DNA of 64,000 nucleotides from CAWAYR01 sp050250955 (GCA_050250955.1 JBFWNR010000003.1:310001-374000), one strand, 5' to 3'; positions 1 to 8,753 are shown, counted from the stretch's first letter. A program made the numbers and translations. Notes: generated by a model from the letters alone, not told the origin.

Positions 1-1408
1 GGTGATCGCCGACGACGACGAGCACGAGGTCGCGGCGCTGGTGCTGGCGGAGATACCCGCCCAGCGTGGCCAGCGCGTAGGACACGGCGTTGACGTAGCT
101 CGGGGCGAGGTCGAAGTAGTCGGGCACACGTGCCAGCGCCTGGCCCAGGGCCGGCTCGTCGTAGGGAGTGGCCGACACCACGCGCGGCCAGTCCGGCTGA
201 TAGGGCGCCGTCGGCCCGAACGGCGCGTGCGTGCTGGTCGTGGGGAAGAAGAGGAACAGCGGCCGGTCGCCGGCCCGGGCCGGCTCCAGCTGGTCGAGCC
301 GGGCCAGCGCGAACTGGTCGGGCACCGTCCACCAGCCGAACCGCGGCCCGGCATAGCCGAGTGCGGCGGTGTCGTAGATGCGGTCGAAGCCGTAGAACGC
401 GCCCTCGGGCCAGGCGTGACGCAAGCCCGGCATCAGCGCCACGGTCCGATAGCCGGCCTGGGCGAACGCCGACACGATGGTGTCGCGGCGTTCGGCCATG
501 AGGGCGATGTTGGTGGCCTCGTCGCGGGCTTCGACGCCGGTCATCAGGCTCACGTGCGCCAGCCACGACGAGCCGCCGAAGGTCGGCGAGTCGACCATCG
601 CCGACACCACGCGCCGGCCGGTGGCGGCGACGTCGGCATCGAAGCGGGCCCTGGCAGCGGCCAGCGGCAGGGCGACCGCCGGGCGGTCGAGGGTGACGGC
701 GCCGTAGGACTCCACGAAGACGAGCAGCACGTCGGCGCCGCGAACGGCGCCCAGGTCGGCGGTGACTGCCGGTGAGGCGGTCGTGACCGGCCGGGCGTTG
801 AGCTGGGTGGCGACGAGCCGGGCCTGCTGCCAGTAGGTCGCCGACACGGTGGGCGCGACGTGGACCGGCAGCCCGGTGACGCCCCTCGCCTGGGCCACGG
901 CGACGCCCATCACGACGACCGCGGCGGCGGCGGCCACTGCCCGCACCCCGCGCACGGCCATCGCGCCGGCCACCGCCGAGAAGGCCAGCCGTGCCGCCAG
1001 GTAGACGAGACCGAGCAGCACCGCCACGGCGACGACGCCGGCGAGGACCAGCGGCCCGGCGATGGCGTCGGTCATCATCGCCGCCACCGCCGAGACATGA
1101 CGGAGGTCCCAGAAGAGGTTGACCGGGCGGCCGTACAACGCCGGCGCGACGACGTCGAGATAGCGGCCCACGACCAATGCCATCCAGACGACGGCCAGCG
1201 TCCGCAGCATCCAGCGTGCCGACGTCCGCCGCGCGACCAGGGTCGCCCCGGCCAGGACCAGCACGGCGACCGCCAGCTCCACCGACACGTGCCCGAACCA
1301 CTCCACCTTGAGGGTCGGCCAGATGTTGTAGAAGGTCAGCGAGGCGTTCAGGACGCCGAGTGCGACGACGGCGGCGAGGCTCTGCAGCAGGGGGCGCGCG
1401 TGGGACAA
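1..1408 (-). CDS. Membrane sulfatase-fold transferase, 3' end outside window
   Basis: The visible 469 residues have about four hydrophobic segments in the first 180 residues, followed by an extracytoplasmic domain of the sulfatase/alkaline phosphatase fold. This layout is typical of LtaS/OpgB/phosphoethanolamine-transferase relatives. The stretch SPTFGGSSWLAH matches the nucleophile region of that family, followed by a THAPF motif and a metal-binding GDH at the window edge. A TAG lies four codons upstream of the TTG start at 1408, and an AGGA box precedes the TTG. The start sits 4 nt after the CDP-alcohol phosphatidyltransferase stop, so the two are probably co-translated. It likely transfers a phospho-alcohol head group in the envelope; the substrate is unknown. 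Confidence 0.75.
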   Translation of the reverse strand, partial: MSHARPLLQSLAAVVALGVLNASLTFYNIWPTLKVEWFGHVSVELAVAVLVLAGATLVARRTSARWMLRTLAVVWMALVVGRYLDVVAPALYGRPVNLFWDLRHVSAVAAMMTDAIAGPLVLAGVVAVAVLLGLVYLAARLAFSAVAGAMAVRGVRAVAAAAAVVVMGVAVAQARGVTGLPVHVAPTVSATYWQQARLVATQLNARPVTTASPAVTADLGAVRGADVLLVFVESYGAVTLDRPAVALPLAAARARFDADVAATGRRVVSAMVDSPTFGGSSWLAHVSLMTGVEARDEATNIALMAERRDTIVSAFAQAGYRTVALMPGLRHAWPEGAFYGFDRIYDTAALGYAGPRFGWWTVPDQFALARLDQLEPARAGDRPLFLFFPTTSTHAPFGPTAPYQPDWPRVVSATPYDEPALGQALARVPDYFDLAPSYVNAVSYALATLGGYLRQHQRRDLVLVVVGDH

Positions 1409-1412
1409 GCTC

Positions 1413-1943
1413 TCATCCTAGCAGTGCGTGGCGCCGGCGATGCAGCCACCCGACGTCGAGCGCGAACGACCAGGTGAGCGCCGCCAGCCCGGTCGCTGCC
1501 GCCGCCAGCGCGAGTCGCGGCGGCACGACCGGAGCGAGCGCGGCCAGGAGCGCGACGATCTGCACGACGCAGATCGCCTGGCGGCGCCGGCTCGGCGGCA
1601 GCGGCCGGGCCATCCAGGGCCAGGCGACGGCGGCGGCGACGAAGAGGTAGCGCATCAGGCCGGCGGCGAGCACCCACGGCCCGGTGATGTCGAAGCGCCA
1701 CACCAGGATCGAGAGCACCAGCACCAGCGCCGCGTCCACCTCCATGTCGAAGCGGGCCCCGAAGGCGCTGGCGGTGCCGGTGCGGCGGGCGACCCAGCCG
1801 TCGGCGAGGTCGAGGAGCGCAGCGACGGTGCCGAGGGCGACGACGAGGGCCGCCCGCTCGGGCGTCGGCGGTCCGGCGCCGAGACCGGCGACGGCGGCGG
1901 CGAGCCCGGCCCGCGTGGCGGTGATCACGTTGGCCGGAGCCAT
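1413..1943 (-). CDS. CDP-alcohol phosphatidyltransferase family protein
   Basis: This 176-residue integral membrane protein carries the complete signature D-x2-DG-x2-AR-x8-G-x3-D-x3-D, beginning at the DLADGWVAR segment around residue 44. Enzymes of this family displace CMP from a CDP-alcohol and link the phospho-alcohol to an acceptor, often making phospholipid head groups in the inner membrane. About five hydrophobic segments are visible. It is the first gene of a minus-strand pair with the sulfatase-fold protein and diverges from the dehydrogenase at 1991. The substrate cannot be read from sequence; polyol phosphate or inositol phosphate acceptors are possible. Confidence 0.88.
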   Translation of the reverse strand: MAPANVITATRAGLAAAVAGLGAGPPTPERAALVVALGTVAALLDLADGWVARRTGTASAFGARFDMEVDAALVLVLSILVWRFDITGPWVLAAGLMRYLFVAAAVAWPWMARPLPPSRRRQAICVVQIVALLAALAPVVPPRLALAAAATGLAALTWSFALDVGWLHRRRHALLG

Positions 1944-1962
1944 CAGCCGCGATCGCTCACGA

Positions 1963-1968
1963 TATGCT
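1963..1968 (+). promoter_or_regulatory. Candidate -10 box TATGCT
   Basis: TATGCT lies in the 47-nt gap between the divergent genes starting at 1943 and 1991. A transcript starting about seven bases downstream would have a leader near 16 nt. No clear -35 box is visible. Confidence 0.35.
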
Positions 1969-1990
1969 GGTGCCGCCGCGGTTGCCGCCC

Positions 1991-2968
1991 ATGTCCGATG
2001 CCCTCGCCTTCTGGATCGTCGCGCCCGGCCGCGGCGAGATCCGCCGCGAGGTGCTCTCGCCGCGCGGCCCGGCCGATGTCCTCGTGCGCACGCTGCACAG
2101 CGGCGTCAGCCGCGGCACCGAGGCGCTGGTCTTCCACGGACGGGTGCCGCCCGCAGAATACCAGCGGATGCGGGCGCCGTTTCAGGCCGGCGACTTCCCC
2201 GCCCCGGTGAAGTACGGCTACGCGTGCGTCGGTGTCGTCGATGCAGGGCCGGCGGCGCTGGCCGGGCGCCGCGTCTTCGTCCTGCATCCGCACCAGACCC
2301 GCTTTGTCGTGCCGGCCGACGCCGTTCATCCGCTGCCCGACGCCGTGCCGAGCCGCCGGGCGGTGCTGGCCGCCAATCTCGAAACCGCGCTGAACGCGGT
2401 GTGGGATGCCGCGCTCCTGCCCGGCAGCCGCGTCGCCGTCGTCGGCGGCGGCACGGTGGGGTGCCTGGTGGCGTGGCTGGCCGGCCGGATTCCGGGATGC
2501 GCCGTCCAGCTGGTGGACGTGCGCGAGACACGGGCGACGACCGCCGCCACCCTGGGTGTGGCCTTCGCACCGCCGGCCGAGGCCGCCGCGGACTGCGACG
2601 TGGTGTTCCACGCCAGCGCCACCGGGGACGGCCTGGCCACGGCACTCGGCCTGGCCGGCCTGGAAGCCACCGTCGTCGAGCTGAGCTGGTACGGCACGAC
2701 GGTGGTGCCCGCCGCTCTGGGCGAGGCGTTCCACTCGCGCCGGCTCACCCTCAAGTCGTCGCAGGTCGGCCACGTGGCGCCGGCCCAGCGCCCGCGCTGG
2801 AGCCACGCCCGGCGGCTGCAGGCGGCGCTCGATCTGCTCGCCGACGACGCCGTGGACGCCCTGCTCACCGGGGAGAGCGACTTCGCGTCGCTGCCCGCCG
2901 ACCTGCCGGCCGTCCTGGGCGACGGCGCCGGCGTGCTCTGCCACACGGTACGTTATCCCGCGGACTGA
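1991..2968 (+). CDS. Medium-chain dehydrogenase, BchC-like (no structural zinc site)
   Basis: This 325-residue MDR-superfamily oxidoreductase has an N-terminal GroES-like region with HSGVSRGTE and a Rossmann glycine motif GGGTVG near residue 155. The cysteine cluster of the structural zinc lobe is absent, as in BchC-like and other short MDR subgroups. The in-frame ATG at 1991 is chosen over 1964, because a TATGCT box at 1963-1968 would put the transcript start between them. It heads a plus-strand run with the PTPS homologue, glycosyltransferase and methyltransferase, so it likely reduces or oxidises an intermediate of that pathway. No bacteriochlorophyll genes are nearby, so a BchC reaction is unlikely. 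Confidence 0.82.
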   Translation: MSDALAFWIVAPGRGEIRREVLSPRGPADVLVRTLHSGVSRGTEALVFHGRVPPAEYQRMRAPFQAGDFPAPVKYGYACVGVVDAGPAALAGRRVFVLHPHQTRFVVPADAVHPLPDAVPSRRAVLAANLETALNAVWDAALLPGSRVAVVGGGTVGCLVAWLAGRIPGCAVQLVDVRETRATTAATLGVAFAPPAEAAADCDVVFHASATGDGLATALGLAGLEATVVELSWYGTTVVPAALGEAFHSRRLTLKSSQVGHVAPAQRPRWSHARRLQAALDLLADDAVDALLTGESDFASLPADLPAVLGDGAGVLCHTVRYPAD

Positions 2969-2992
2969 CCCGCGACTGGAGACGACGAGCGC

Positions 2993-3400
2993 ATGTTCAG
3001 CGTGACGGTCCGCGATCACTTCATGATCGCCCACAGCTTCCGCGGCGACGTGTTCGGTCCTGCCCAGCGGCTCCACGGCGCCACCTACGTCGTCGATCTC
3101 GAGCTGCGCCGCCCGGCACTGGACGCCGATGGCATCGTCGTCGACATCGGCCTGGCCACCACCGTCCTCCACGACGTGCTGGCCGCCTTCAACTTCCAGA
3201 ACCTCGACGCGGTCGCCGAGTTCACCGGCGCCAACACGACCACCGAGTTCCTCGCCAAGGTGATCTTCGACCGGGTGACGGCGCGCATCGCCGCCGGCGA
3301 TCTGGGCGCGGGGGCCCGCGGCCTCACCGCGATGAAGGTGACCCTCGCCGAGTCGCACGTGGCGTGGGCGGCGTACGAGGGACCGCTGCCGTCCGCCTAG
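2993..3400 (+). CDS. 6-pyruvoyl-tetrahydropterin synthase/QueD-family homologue, atypical active site
   Basis: The 135 residues match the PTPS/6-carboxytetrahydropterin synthase fold: an AHSF segment with His14, LHGATY with His28, a T-x-E near ANTTTEF, and a C-terminal ESHVAW strand. Family members normally bind zinc through three histidines and use a cysteine before the HGH motif. Here the third zinc ligand position is Ala30 and the catalytic cysteine is absent (GPAQRLHG). The chemistry may therefore differ from QueD or PTPS. It lies 24 nt after the dehydrogenase and 4 nt before the glycosyltransferase, so it belongs to the same operon. Confidence 0.8.
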   Translation: MFSVTVRDHFMIAHSFRGDVFGPAQRLHGATYVVDLELRRPALDADGIVVDIGLATTVLHDVLAAFNFQNLDAVAEFTGANTTTEFLAKVIFDRVTARIAAGDLGAGARGLTAMKVTLAESHVAWAAYEGPLPSA

Positions 3401-3404
3401 CCGG

Positions 3405-4490
3405 ATGTCGGGACTCCCCGCCCTGTCGTTCGTGGTTCCCGGGTCGCTCGACACGCCGACGGGCGGCTACGCCTACGACCGCCGGATCGTCGAGGGCCTG
3501 CGCGATCGGGGCTGGCGGGTGACGGTGCGCGAGCTCGCCGGCGACTACCCGATGCCCGACGCCGCGGCACGGGCGCGGGCGGCGGCGCTCTTCGCCACAC
3601 TGGACGACGGCGCGCTGGTCGTCGCCGACGGCCTGGCCCTCGGCGCGTTGCCGGACGAAACGGCGCCGCATGCGGCGCGGCTGCGGCTCGTCGCGCTGGT
3701 GCACCACCCGCTCGGACTGGAGACCGGGCTGCCCGCGGAGGTGGCGGCGGCGCTCGTCGCCAGCGAACGTGCCGCGCTGGCGATGGCCCGAGCCGTCGTC
3801 GTGACCAGTCCGGCCACCGCGGCCGGGCTCGACGCCTTCGGCGTCCCCGCCGATTGCGTCACCGTCGTCGAGCCGGGCACCGACCCGGCGCCGCCGGCCC
3901 GCGGCACCCGCCGCGCCGATCCGCACGCCGAGGTGCACCTGCTCTGCGTGGCGTCGCTGGTGCCGCGCAAGGGGCACCAGCTGCTCGTCGAGGCGCTGCA
4001 CGCGCTGCGCGAGCGGCGCTGGCGCCTCACCTGCATCGGCAGCCTCACCCTGCATCCCGAAACGGCGGCCGGCATCCGTGCCCTGGCCGCCGCCCGCGGG
4101 CTGGCCGATCGCATCGCCTTCACCGGCGCGCTGCACGGCGCGGCGCTGGCCGCGGCCTACCACGCCGCCGACGCCTTCGTCCTGCCCAGCCACTACGAGG
4201 GCTACGGCATGGCCGTCGCCGAAGCGGTGGCGCGCGGGCTGCCGGTGGTGGCGACCCGCACCGGCGCGGCGCCGGCGCTGGTGGACGACGCCAGCGGGGT
4301 GCTCGTCGCCCCGGGCGATCTCGACGGCTTCACGGCGGCGCTCGACCGCGTCGTCGCCGACGACGTCTACCGGGACGCGCTCGCCGCCGGCGCTGCCCGG
4401 CGTGCCGCGCTGCTGCCGACGTGGCCCGACGCCGCGGCGGCGTTCGCCGACGCCCTCCAGCGGGTGGCCGATGGAGACGTTCAGCGCTGA
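3405..4490 (+). CDS. Glycosyltransferase family 4 (GT-B fold)
   Basis: The 361 residues have the two Rossmann-like domains of GT-B enzymes. The N-terminal acceptor domain begins FVVPGSLDTPTGGYAYD. The C-terminal donor domain contains SLVPRKGHQLL and the GT4 E-x7-E signature in SHYEGYGMAVAEAV. It transfers a sugar from a nucleotide-sugar donor, probably on the cytoplasmic side. The neighbouring PTPS homologue and methyltransferase suggest the acceptor may be a pterin-like or other small molecule rather than a polysaccharide; that is inference. Its 3' end overlaps the methyltransferase by 20 nt. Confidence 0.88.
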   Translation: MSGLPALSFVVPGSLDTPTGGYAYDRRIVEGLRDRGWRVTVRELAGDYPMPDAAARARAAALFATLDDGALVVADGLALGALPDETAPHAARLRLVALVHHPLGLETGLPAEVAAALVASERAALAMARAVVVTSPATAAGLDAFGVPADCVTVVEPGTDPAPPARGTRRADPHAEVHLLCVASLVPRKGHQLLVEALHALRERRWRLTCIGSLTLHPETAAGIRALAAARGLADRIAFTGALHGAALAAAYHAADAFVLPSHYEGYGMAVAEAVARGLPVVATRTGAAPALVDDASGVLVAPGDLDGFTAALDRVVADDVYRDALAAGAARRAALLPTWPDAAAAFADALQRVADGDVQR

Positions 4491-5271
4491 CTGGCTCGCC
4501 TTGCGCGAGCCCGCCGACATCGCCGCCCGCGCCGAGTCGCTGGCCCGCCTGGCCGGCGATCGACTCGCGCTGCGCGGCTCGGTGCGGGCCATCGACCTGG
4601 CCTGCGGCACCGGCGCCAACGTCCGCTACCTGGCGGCGCGCCTGCCGGTGCCAGCGGCGTGGACGCTGGTCGATCACGACCAGGAGCTGCTCGACGAGGC
4701 GCGCCGACGCCTGCGACACGGGACCCTCGGCGACGAGTACACCCTGACGGCGCGACGGTTGGACCTGGCGGATCTGGATCCCGCGGTCGTCGCCGGGCAC
4801 GACCTGGTCACGGCGTCGGCGCTGCTCGACCTGGTGTCGGCGGCGTGGGTCGAGGCGCTGGCGCGGGCCTGCCGCGGCGCCGACGCCGTGGTGCTGCTCT
4901 CGCTCACCGTCGACGGCCGGATCGAGTGCACGCCGGCCCACCCCGACGACGAGCTGGTGCGGGGTCTGGTGCTGCGCCATCAGCGCCACGACAAGGGGTT
5001 CGGCCCGGCGCTCGGGCCCGACGCACCGGCGGTGGCCGAGGCGTGTTTCACCACCGCCGGCTTCGTCGTCCGGACGGCGCCGAGTGACTGGCAGCTCGAG
5101 TCACCGCGCCTGCAGCGCGAGCTCGTCAGCGGCTGGGCCGGCGCCGCTGCCGAGATCGATCCCGGTCAGCAGGCGCGGATCGCCGAGTGGGAGGCGCGGC
5201 GGCAGGCCTGGGTGCTCGAGGGCCGCTCGCGCATCCGGGTCGGCCACCGCGATCTGGTGGCATGGCGCTGA
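4471..5271 (+). CDS. Class I SAM-dependent methyltransferase
   Basis: The 266-residue protein has motif I DLACGTGANVRYL near residues 36-48 and an acidic post-I segment LVDHDQELL, both typical of Rossmann-fold methyltransferases. The ATG at 4471 lies inside the 3' end of the glycosyltransferase gene, which implies translational coupling. Upstream in-frame codons belong to shadow reading of the glycosyltransferase. It is the last plus-strand gene of the run 1991-5271 and converges on the secreted protein at 5292. The acceptor is unknown; O-methylation of the glycosylated product is one possibility. Confidence 0.85.
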   Translation: METFSADWLALREPADIAARAESLARLAGDRLALRGSVRAIDLACGTGANVRYLAARLPVPAAWTLVDHDQELLDEARRRLRHGTLGDEYTLTARRLDLADLDPAVVAGHDLVTASALLDLVSAAWVEALARACRGADAVVLLSLTVDGRIECTPAHPDDELVRGLVLRHQRHDKGFGPALGPDAPAVAEACFTTAGFVVRTAPSDWQLESPRLQRELVSGWAGAAAEIDPGQQARIAEWEARRQAWVLEGRSRIRVGHRDLVAWR

Positions 5272-5291
5272 GGCGCGTCGACGGGCGACTC

Positions 5292-6257
5292 CTACTCGGG
5301 CCGACCGACCACGCAGGTCGTCACCTCGCCGGTGGTGGAGCAGCGCGGGCCAGCGGTGCCGGCACCGAGGGGCGGCACGGGAGAATTCGGCGCGTCAGGG
5401 TCGCCTGAGTGGAGCATCACGAAGAACGCGCAGTCAACGGCGGCGCCAGACGCATTGGTGGTCTCGACGAGCAGGGACACGGTGGTTCGCATGCCTCCTG
5501 ACTCCGACCACTCGCCGCTGGCGACCTGGGCCGAGCCACCAGGACAGGTGATCGGCGTGACGGCCACCGGGGCGATCCCGAGGTCGGCGACGCCGAGACC
5601 GGTCAGATTGAACACGACGGTGTAGATGCCGAGCGCGTTGCGCGCGGAGGTGAAGCGGCCGGTGCTGAACTTGGCGCCCGTGGACCACACCATCGCCGAC
5701 CACACCTTGGTGTTCAGGATGGCCGCACGCGTGCTGGCCGCGGCGGCGTCGACATAGGACTTGTTGGCCGCGTCGGTCGCCGCCACGGGAGCCGCGACGT
5801 TCGTGATCGTGGTGCCGCCGACGCTGACGCCGCCGGGAAAGGCGGCGCGAGGCACCGGGCGCGGACTTCCCGCGGCCGGCGCCCCGGGCGTGATGACGAA
5901 GGGGCCGATGGCGCCGGCGCTATCGCGCCACGTCCCGTTCACCGACGGCAGATTCAAGGTGGCGTCCAGGTGCACGGGCGTCGCCCCAGGGGCGGTGACG
6001 ATGGTCAGACCGATGCCGATGGTGCCGTTGGGATTGTGGAACGCCAACCCGACGACCGACGCCTGCGTGGCGGCCCCGCACTGGTCGTCGACGCCGTCCA
6101 GTTGGTAGACGCCGCCGGCCTGGACGACGTTCACGGTCAGCACGTTGCAGTATGGCTGTTGCTGCCAACGGAACGTCCCCAGCGGCTGAGCCGAGGCGGT
6201 GGCAGCGGCAGTGCACGAAAGCGCCACGATGGCGCCGGCGAGACGACGGATTGGCAC
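5292..6257 (-). CDS. Secreted protein with the QPLGTF-type N-terminal domain, coiled-coil linker
   Basis: GTG at 6257 is preceded by AAGGAG at the right distance, so it is preferred to upstream starts. A signal peptide (IRRLAGAIVALSC, cleavage near ASA-QPLG) leads into a ~120-residue domain also found in the four proteins at 28819-34580: QPLGTFRWQ, a cysteine after the PY pair, DDQCG, and GTWRDSAGA. Next comes DAANKSYVDAA, a motif common at trimer junctions of tail-fibre and adhesin proteins, then a C-terminal globular domain with cysteines. It has no S74 domain. This is a lone, distant member of the family; function unknown, probably cell-surface or extracellular. Confidence 0.72.
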   Translation of the reverse strand: MPIRRLAGAIVALSCTAAATASAQPLGTFRWQQQPYCNVLTVNVVQAGGVYQLDGVDDQCGAATQASVVGLAFHNPNGTIGIGLTIVTAPGATPVHLDATLNLPSVNGTWRDSAGAIGPFVITPGAPAAGSPRPVPRAAFPGGVSVGGTTITNVAAPVAATDAANKSYVDAAAASTRAAILNTKVWSAMVWSTGAKFSTGRFTSARNALGIYTVVFNLTGLGVADLGIAPVAVTPITCPGGSAQVASGEWSESGGMRTTVSLLVETTNASGAAVDCAFFVMLHSGDPDAPNSPVPPLGAGTAGPRCSTTGEVTTCVVGRPE

Positions 6258-6309
6258 GGGGAGCTCCTTGGTGGGCGGCATTGTAGCGCCGGCCGCCACA
6301 AGGTGCGGA

Positions 6310-6969
6310 TCAACCGCCGGACGGGGTCGTCGCCACGCGCACCCGGTCCTCCGGCGTCCGCTTGGCCATCTGGAACACGGCCTCGACGGCGGCGTAGTCC
6401 TGGTAGCCGAGCCGGGCGATCGGCCGGATCTTGAGGACGTCGACCTTGCCGTCGGCGGTCAGCACCTCGTCGTCGATGTGCACCGCCACCACCTGGCCGA
6501 TCACCACCTGGTGCTCGGCGGCCGGCGTGCGGCCGGGCAGGCGGACGATCTGGTGGAGGCGGCACTCGAAGTGCACCGGCGAGCCCTTGACGCGCGGCGG
6601 GGCGACCAGCCGCGACGGCAGCGGCTCGAGGCCGACGGCGGCCAGTTCGTCCACCCCGCGATCGAGGATGCGCGCCGACTGGCTCATCGGCTCGCGCTGC
6701 GCCCACGTCGCCATGTTGAAGACGAACTCGCCGGTGGCCTCGACGTTGGCCACGGTGTCCTTCACGCCGCCGTCGCCTTCGTGCACCCCGGCCGAGAACA
6801 TCACGAACGGCGGGTCGTAGCTGAGCAGGTTGAAGAAGCTGAACGGCGCCAGGTTGACGACACCGGCGGCGCTGACGGTCGAGATCCAGCCGATCGGCCG
6901 CGGCACGACGCAGGCCTTCAGCGGGTTGTAGCGCAGGCCGTGGTCGGTGACGCCGGGTTCGTAGTACAT
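6310..6969 (-). CDS. Flavin reductase-like FMN-binding split-barrel protein
   Basis: The 219 residues match the DIM6/NTAB flavin reductase family: PRPIGWISTVSAAG, NLAPFSFFNLLSYDPPFVMFS and a later EF-FVFNMA segment form the FMN-binding split barrel. Such proteins supply reduced flavin to monooxygenases or act directly as flavin-dependent reductases. The gene starts 7 nt after the RibD-type reductase stop, so the two are probably one operon. No partner monooxygenase is visible in the window. Confidence 0.88.
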   Translation of the reverse strand: MYYEPGVTDHGLRYNPLKACVVPRPIGWISTVSAAGVVNLAPFSFFNLLSYDPPFVMFSAGVHEGDGGVKDTVANVEATGEFVFNMATWAQREPMSQSARILDRGVDELAAVGLEPLPSRLVAPPRVKGSPVHFECRLHQIVRLPGRTPAAEHQVVIGQVVAVHIDDEVLTADGKVDVLKIRPIARLGYQDYAAVEAVFQMAKRTPEDRVRVATTPSGG

Positions 6970-6976
6970 GCGGTCC

Positions 6977-7957
6977 CTACAGCACGCGGGCGATCGCCGG
7001 GCCGGGGCCGCCGTCGCGCGGCCGGTCGTCCTCGGCCGACAGGTCGCAGTCGAAGAGCACGTCGGTGCCCATCCGGAACACGCGGTGCCGCGGCCGCGCG
7101 CACTCGCGCAGCAGGTCGGGCGCCGGCAGGCGGATGGCCGGCCGGCCGCCGCCGATGAGAAACGGCGCCACCGCGACGTGCAGGCGATCGAGCAGGCCGG
7201 CAGCCAGGAACGCCGACACGGTGACGCCGCCGCCTTCGACGAAGAGCCGTGCGCAGCCGCGGCCGCGCAGGTGATCGACCAGTTCGGCCAGGTCGAGCCC
7301 GCCGGGCCCCTCGCGCACGCCGAGCGCGTCGGCGGCGCCGACCAGCCGCTCGTCGCGGCCGAGGCGGCCGCGGCCGCAGACGTAGAGCGTCGGCGCGGCG
7401 TCGTCGTGGAACACGCGGTAGGTCGGCGTCAGCCGCCGCATCGGGTCGAGCACGACGCGCAGCGGGCTCGGCCCGCTCACCTGCCGGGTGGTGAGCTGCG
7501 GGTCGTCGGCGGCGACGGTGCCGGCGCCGACGATCACCGCGTCGGAGAGCGCGCGCATCCGGTGCATGTGCCGCAGGTTCTCGGCCCCGGTCACGTACTG
7601 CGAGTCGCCCGAGTAGGTGGCAATGAAGCCGTCGAGGCTCTGCCCGAGATGGCCGACGGTGAGCGGGCGGGCCCGCGTGCCGCCGCAGATCGGCAGGTAG
7701 AGATCGACCAGCGCCGCCTCGACGCGATCCGGCGAGCCGGCCAGCTGCCAGCCCTGGCCGGGCACCCACCGCACGACGGCGGCGGGATCGCCGTCCGCCA
7801 CCCGGCGCAGCCGGCCGTCGTCGTAGACGACGCTGAACGCCGCGCCGCCGGCTTCGGCAGCGCCCGCCTCGGCCGTCAGCGCCCGCAGCAGGCCCCAGGC
7901 GTTACCGGCACCGAGATCCGCCGGCACGGCGGCAGGCGCCGATCGCTCCTGCGACAT
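6977..7957 (-). CDS. RibD C-terminal-type reductase (dihydrofolate reductase superfamily)
   Basis: The 326 residues carry a C-terminal RibD reductase domain with GHLGQSLDGFIA, VGAGTVAADDPQLTTR and FVEGGGVTVSAFL. In riboflavin synthesis this domain reduces the ribosyl chain of a pyrimidine intermediate with NADPH. The first ~100 residues are not the RibD deaminase and look lineage-specific. ATG at 7957 is chosen because a TATACT box lies nine bases upstream and longer starts would include that promoter. With the PTPS homologue nearby, a reductase acting on a pterin is plausible but unproven. Confidence 0.8.
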   Translation of the reverse strand: MSQERSAPAAVPADLGAGNAWGLLRALTAEAGAAEAGGAAFSVVYDDGRLRRVADGDPAAVVRWVPGQGWQLAGSPDRVEAALVDLYLPICGGTRARPLTVGHLGQSLDGFIATYSGDSQYVTGAENLRHMHRMRALSDAVIVGAGTVAADDPQLTTRQVSGPSPLRVVLDPMRRLTPTYRVFHDDAAPTLYVCGRGRLGRDERLVGAADALGVREGPGGLDLAELVDHLRGRGCARLFVEGGGVTVSAFLAAGLLDRLHVAVAPFLIGGGRPAIRLPAPDLLRECARPRHRVFRMGTDVLFDCDLSAEDDRPRDGGPGPAIARVL

Positions 7958-7966
7958 TTCAGTGTC

Positions 7967-7972
7967 AGTATA
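7967..7972 (-). promoter_or_regulatory. Candidate -10 box TATACT close to the RibD-type start
   Basis: On the minus strand TATACT is followed by nine bases and then the ATG at 7957, leaving a leader of only a few bases. It lies in the 49-nt gap between divergent genes. No convincing -35 was seen. Confidence 0.4.
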
Positions 7973-8006
7973 GTGGCCTCGTGCCCCGCCGACCCTGCCG
8001 CCGCTG

Positions 8007-8753
8007 ATGCGCCGCACCGACCGTCTCGTCGGCCTCGCCCGCTCGGTGGCCATTTACCACCTCATCCCGCGCCGCCAGCGCCGGCTGCGCACGCTCTACT
8101 CGCAGTGGCTCGAGCCGGGCGACCTGGTGTTCGACGTCGGCGCGCACGTCGGCAACCGCACCCGGGCGTTCTCGGCCCTCGGCTGCCGGGTGGTCGCCAT
8201 CGAGCCGCAGCCGCAGGTGGCGGCGCTGCTGCGCGTGCTGGCCGGGCGGCTCGCCGACGTCACGGTGGTGGAGGCCGCGGTGGCCGGGCAGGTCGGCCGG
8301 GCCCGCCTGGCGGTGAGCGACCGGACGCCCACGGTCAGCACCATCGATGCCGAGTGGCGCCAGGCGCGGGCGCACGAGCCGGGCTTCGCCGGCGTGGAGT
8401 GGAACCGCACCATCGAGGTCGCCGCCACGACCCTCGACGCGCTCATTACCGAGCACGGCGAGCCGGCCTTCGTGAAGCTCGACATGGAAGGCGGGGAGGC
8501 CGCGGCGCTGGCCGGGCTGACCGTGCCGGTCCGCGGCCTGTCGTTCGAGTACCTGGGTGGCACACTCGACGCCGTCGCCGCCTGCGCGGCGCGGCTGACC
8601 GGCCTGGCCACCTACCGTTTCAACTGGTCGGCCGGCGAGTCGAGCCGGCTCGGCGCCGAGACCTGGCTCGACGCTCCGGCCCTGCTCGCCGCACTGGCCG
8701 CGGTACCGCCGTCGGAACACGGCGACGTCTACGCGCGGCGCCTCGACGCATGA
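8007..8753 (+). CDS. FkbM family methyltransferase
   Basis: The 248 residues include the SAM-binding motif VFDVGAHVGNRTRAF, the acidic AIEPQPQ segment and the FkbM-type motif FVKLDMEGGEAAAL. FkbM-family enzymes O-methylate sugars or small molecules. The stop codon overlaps the MFS carrier start as ATGA at 8750, so the two genes are translationally coupled. Together with the RibD-type gene on the opposite strand it extends the possible small-molecule cluster. Confidence 0.88.
   Translation: MRRTDRLVGLARSVAIYHLIPRRQRRLRTLYSQWLEPGDLVFDVGAHVGNRTRAFSALGCRVVAIEPQPQVAALLRVLAGRLADVTVVEAAVAGQVGRARLAVSDRTPTVSTIDAEWRQARAHEPGFAGVEWNRTIEVAATTLDALITEHGEPAFVKLDMEGGEAAALAGLTVPVRGLSFEYLGGTLDAVAACAARLTGLATYRFNWSAGESSRLGAETWLDAPALLAALAAVPPSEHGDVYARRLDA

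Noticed and set aside
1991..2968. BchC and bacteriochlorophyll synthesis
   Set aside because: The dehydrogenase resembles the BchC subgroup, but no other pigment gene is present and the neighbours fit a glycosylation or pterin pathway.
2993..3400. QueD in queuosine synthesis
   Set aside because: The catalytic Cys and one zinc His are missing and no queC, queE or queF is nearby.
1943..3454. Long antisense reading frames opposite the dehydrogenase, PTPS and glycosyltransferase genes
   Set aside because: They are mirror frames expected at this GC content, rich in Arg/Gly/Pro, without domain motifs, and they run opposite clearly recognisable genes.
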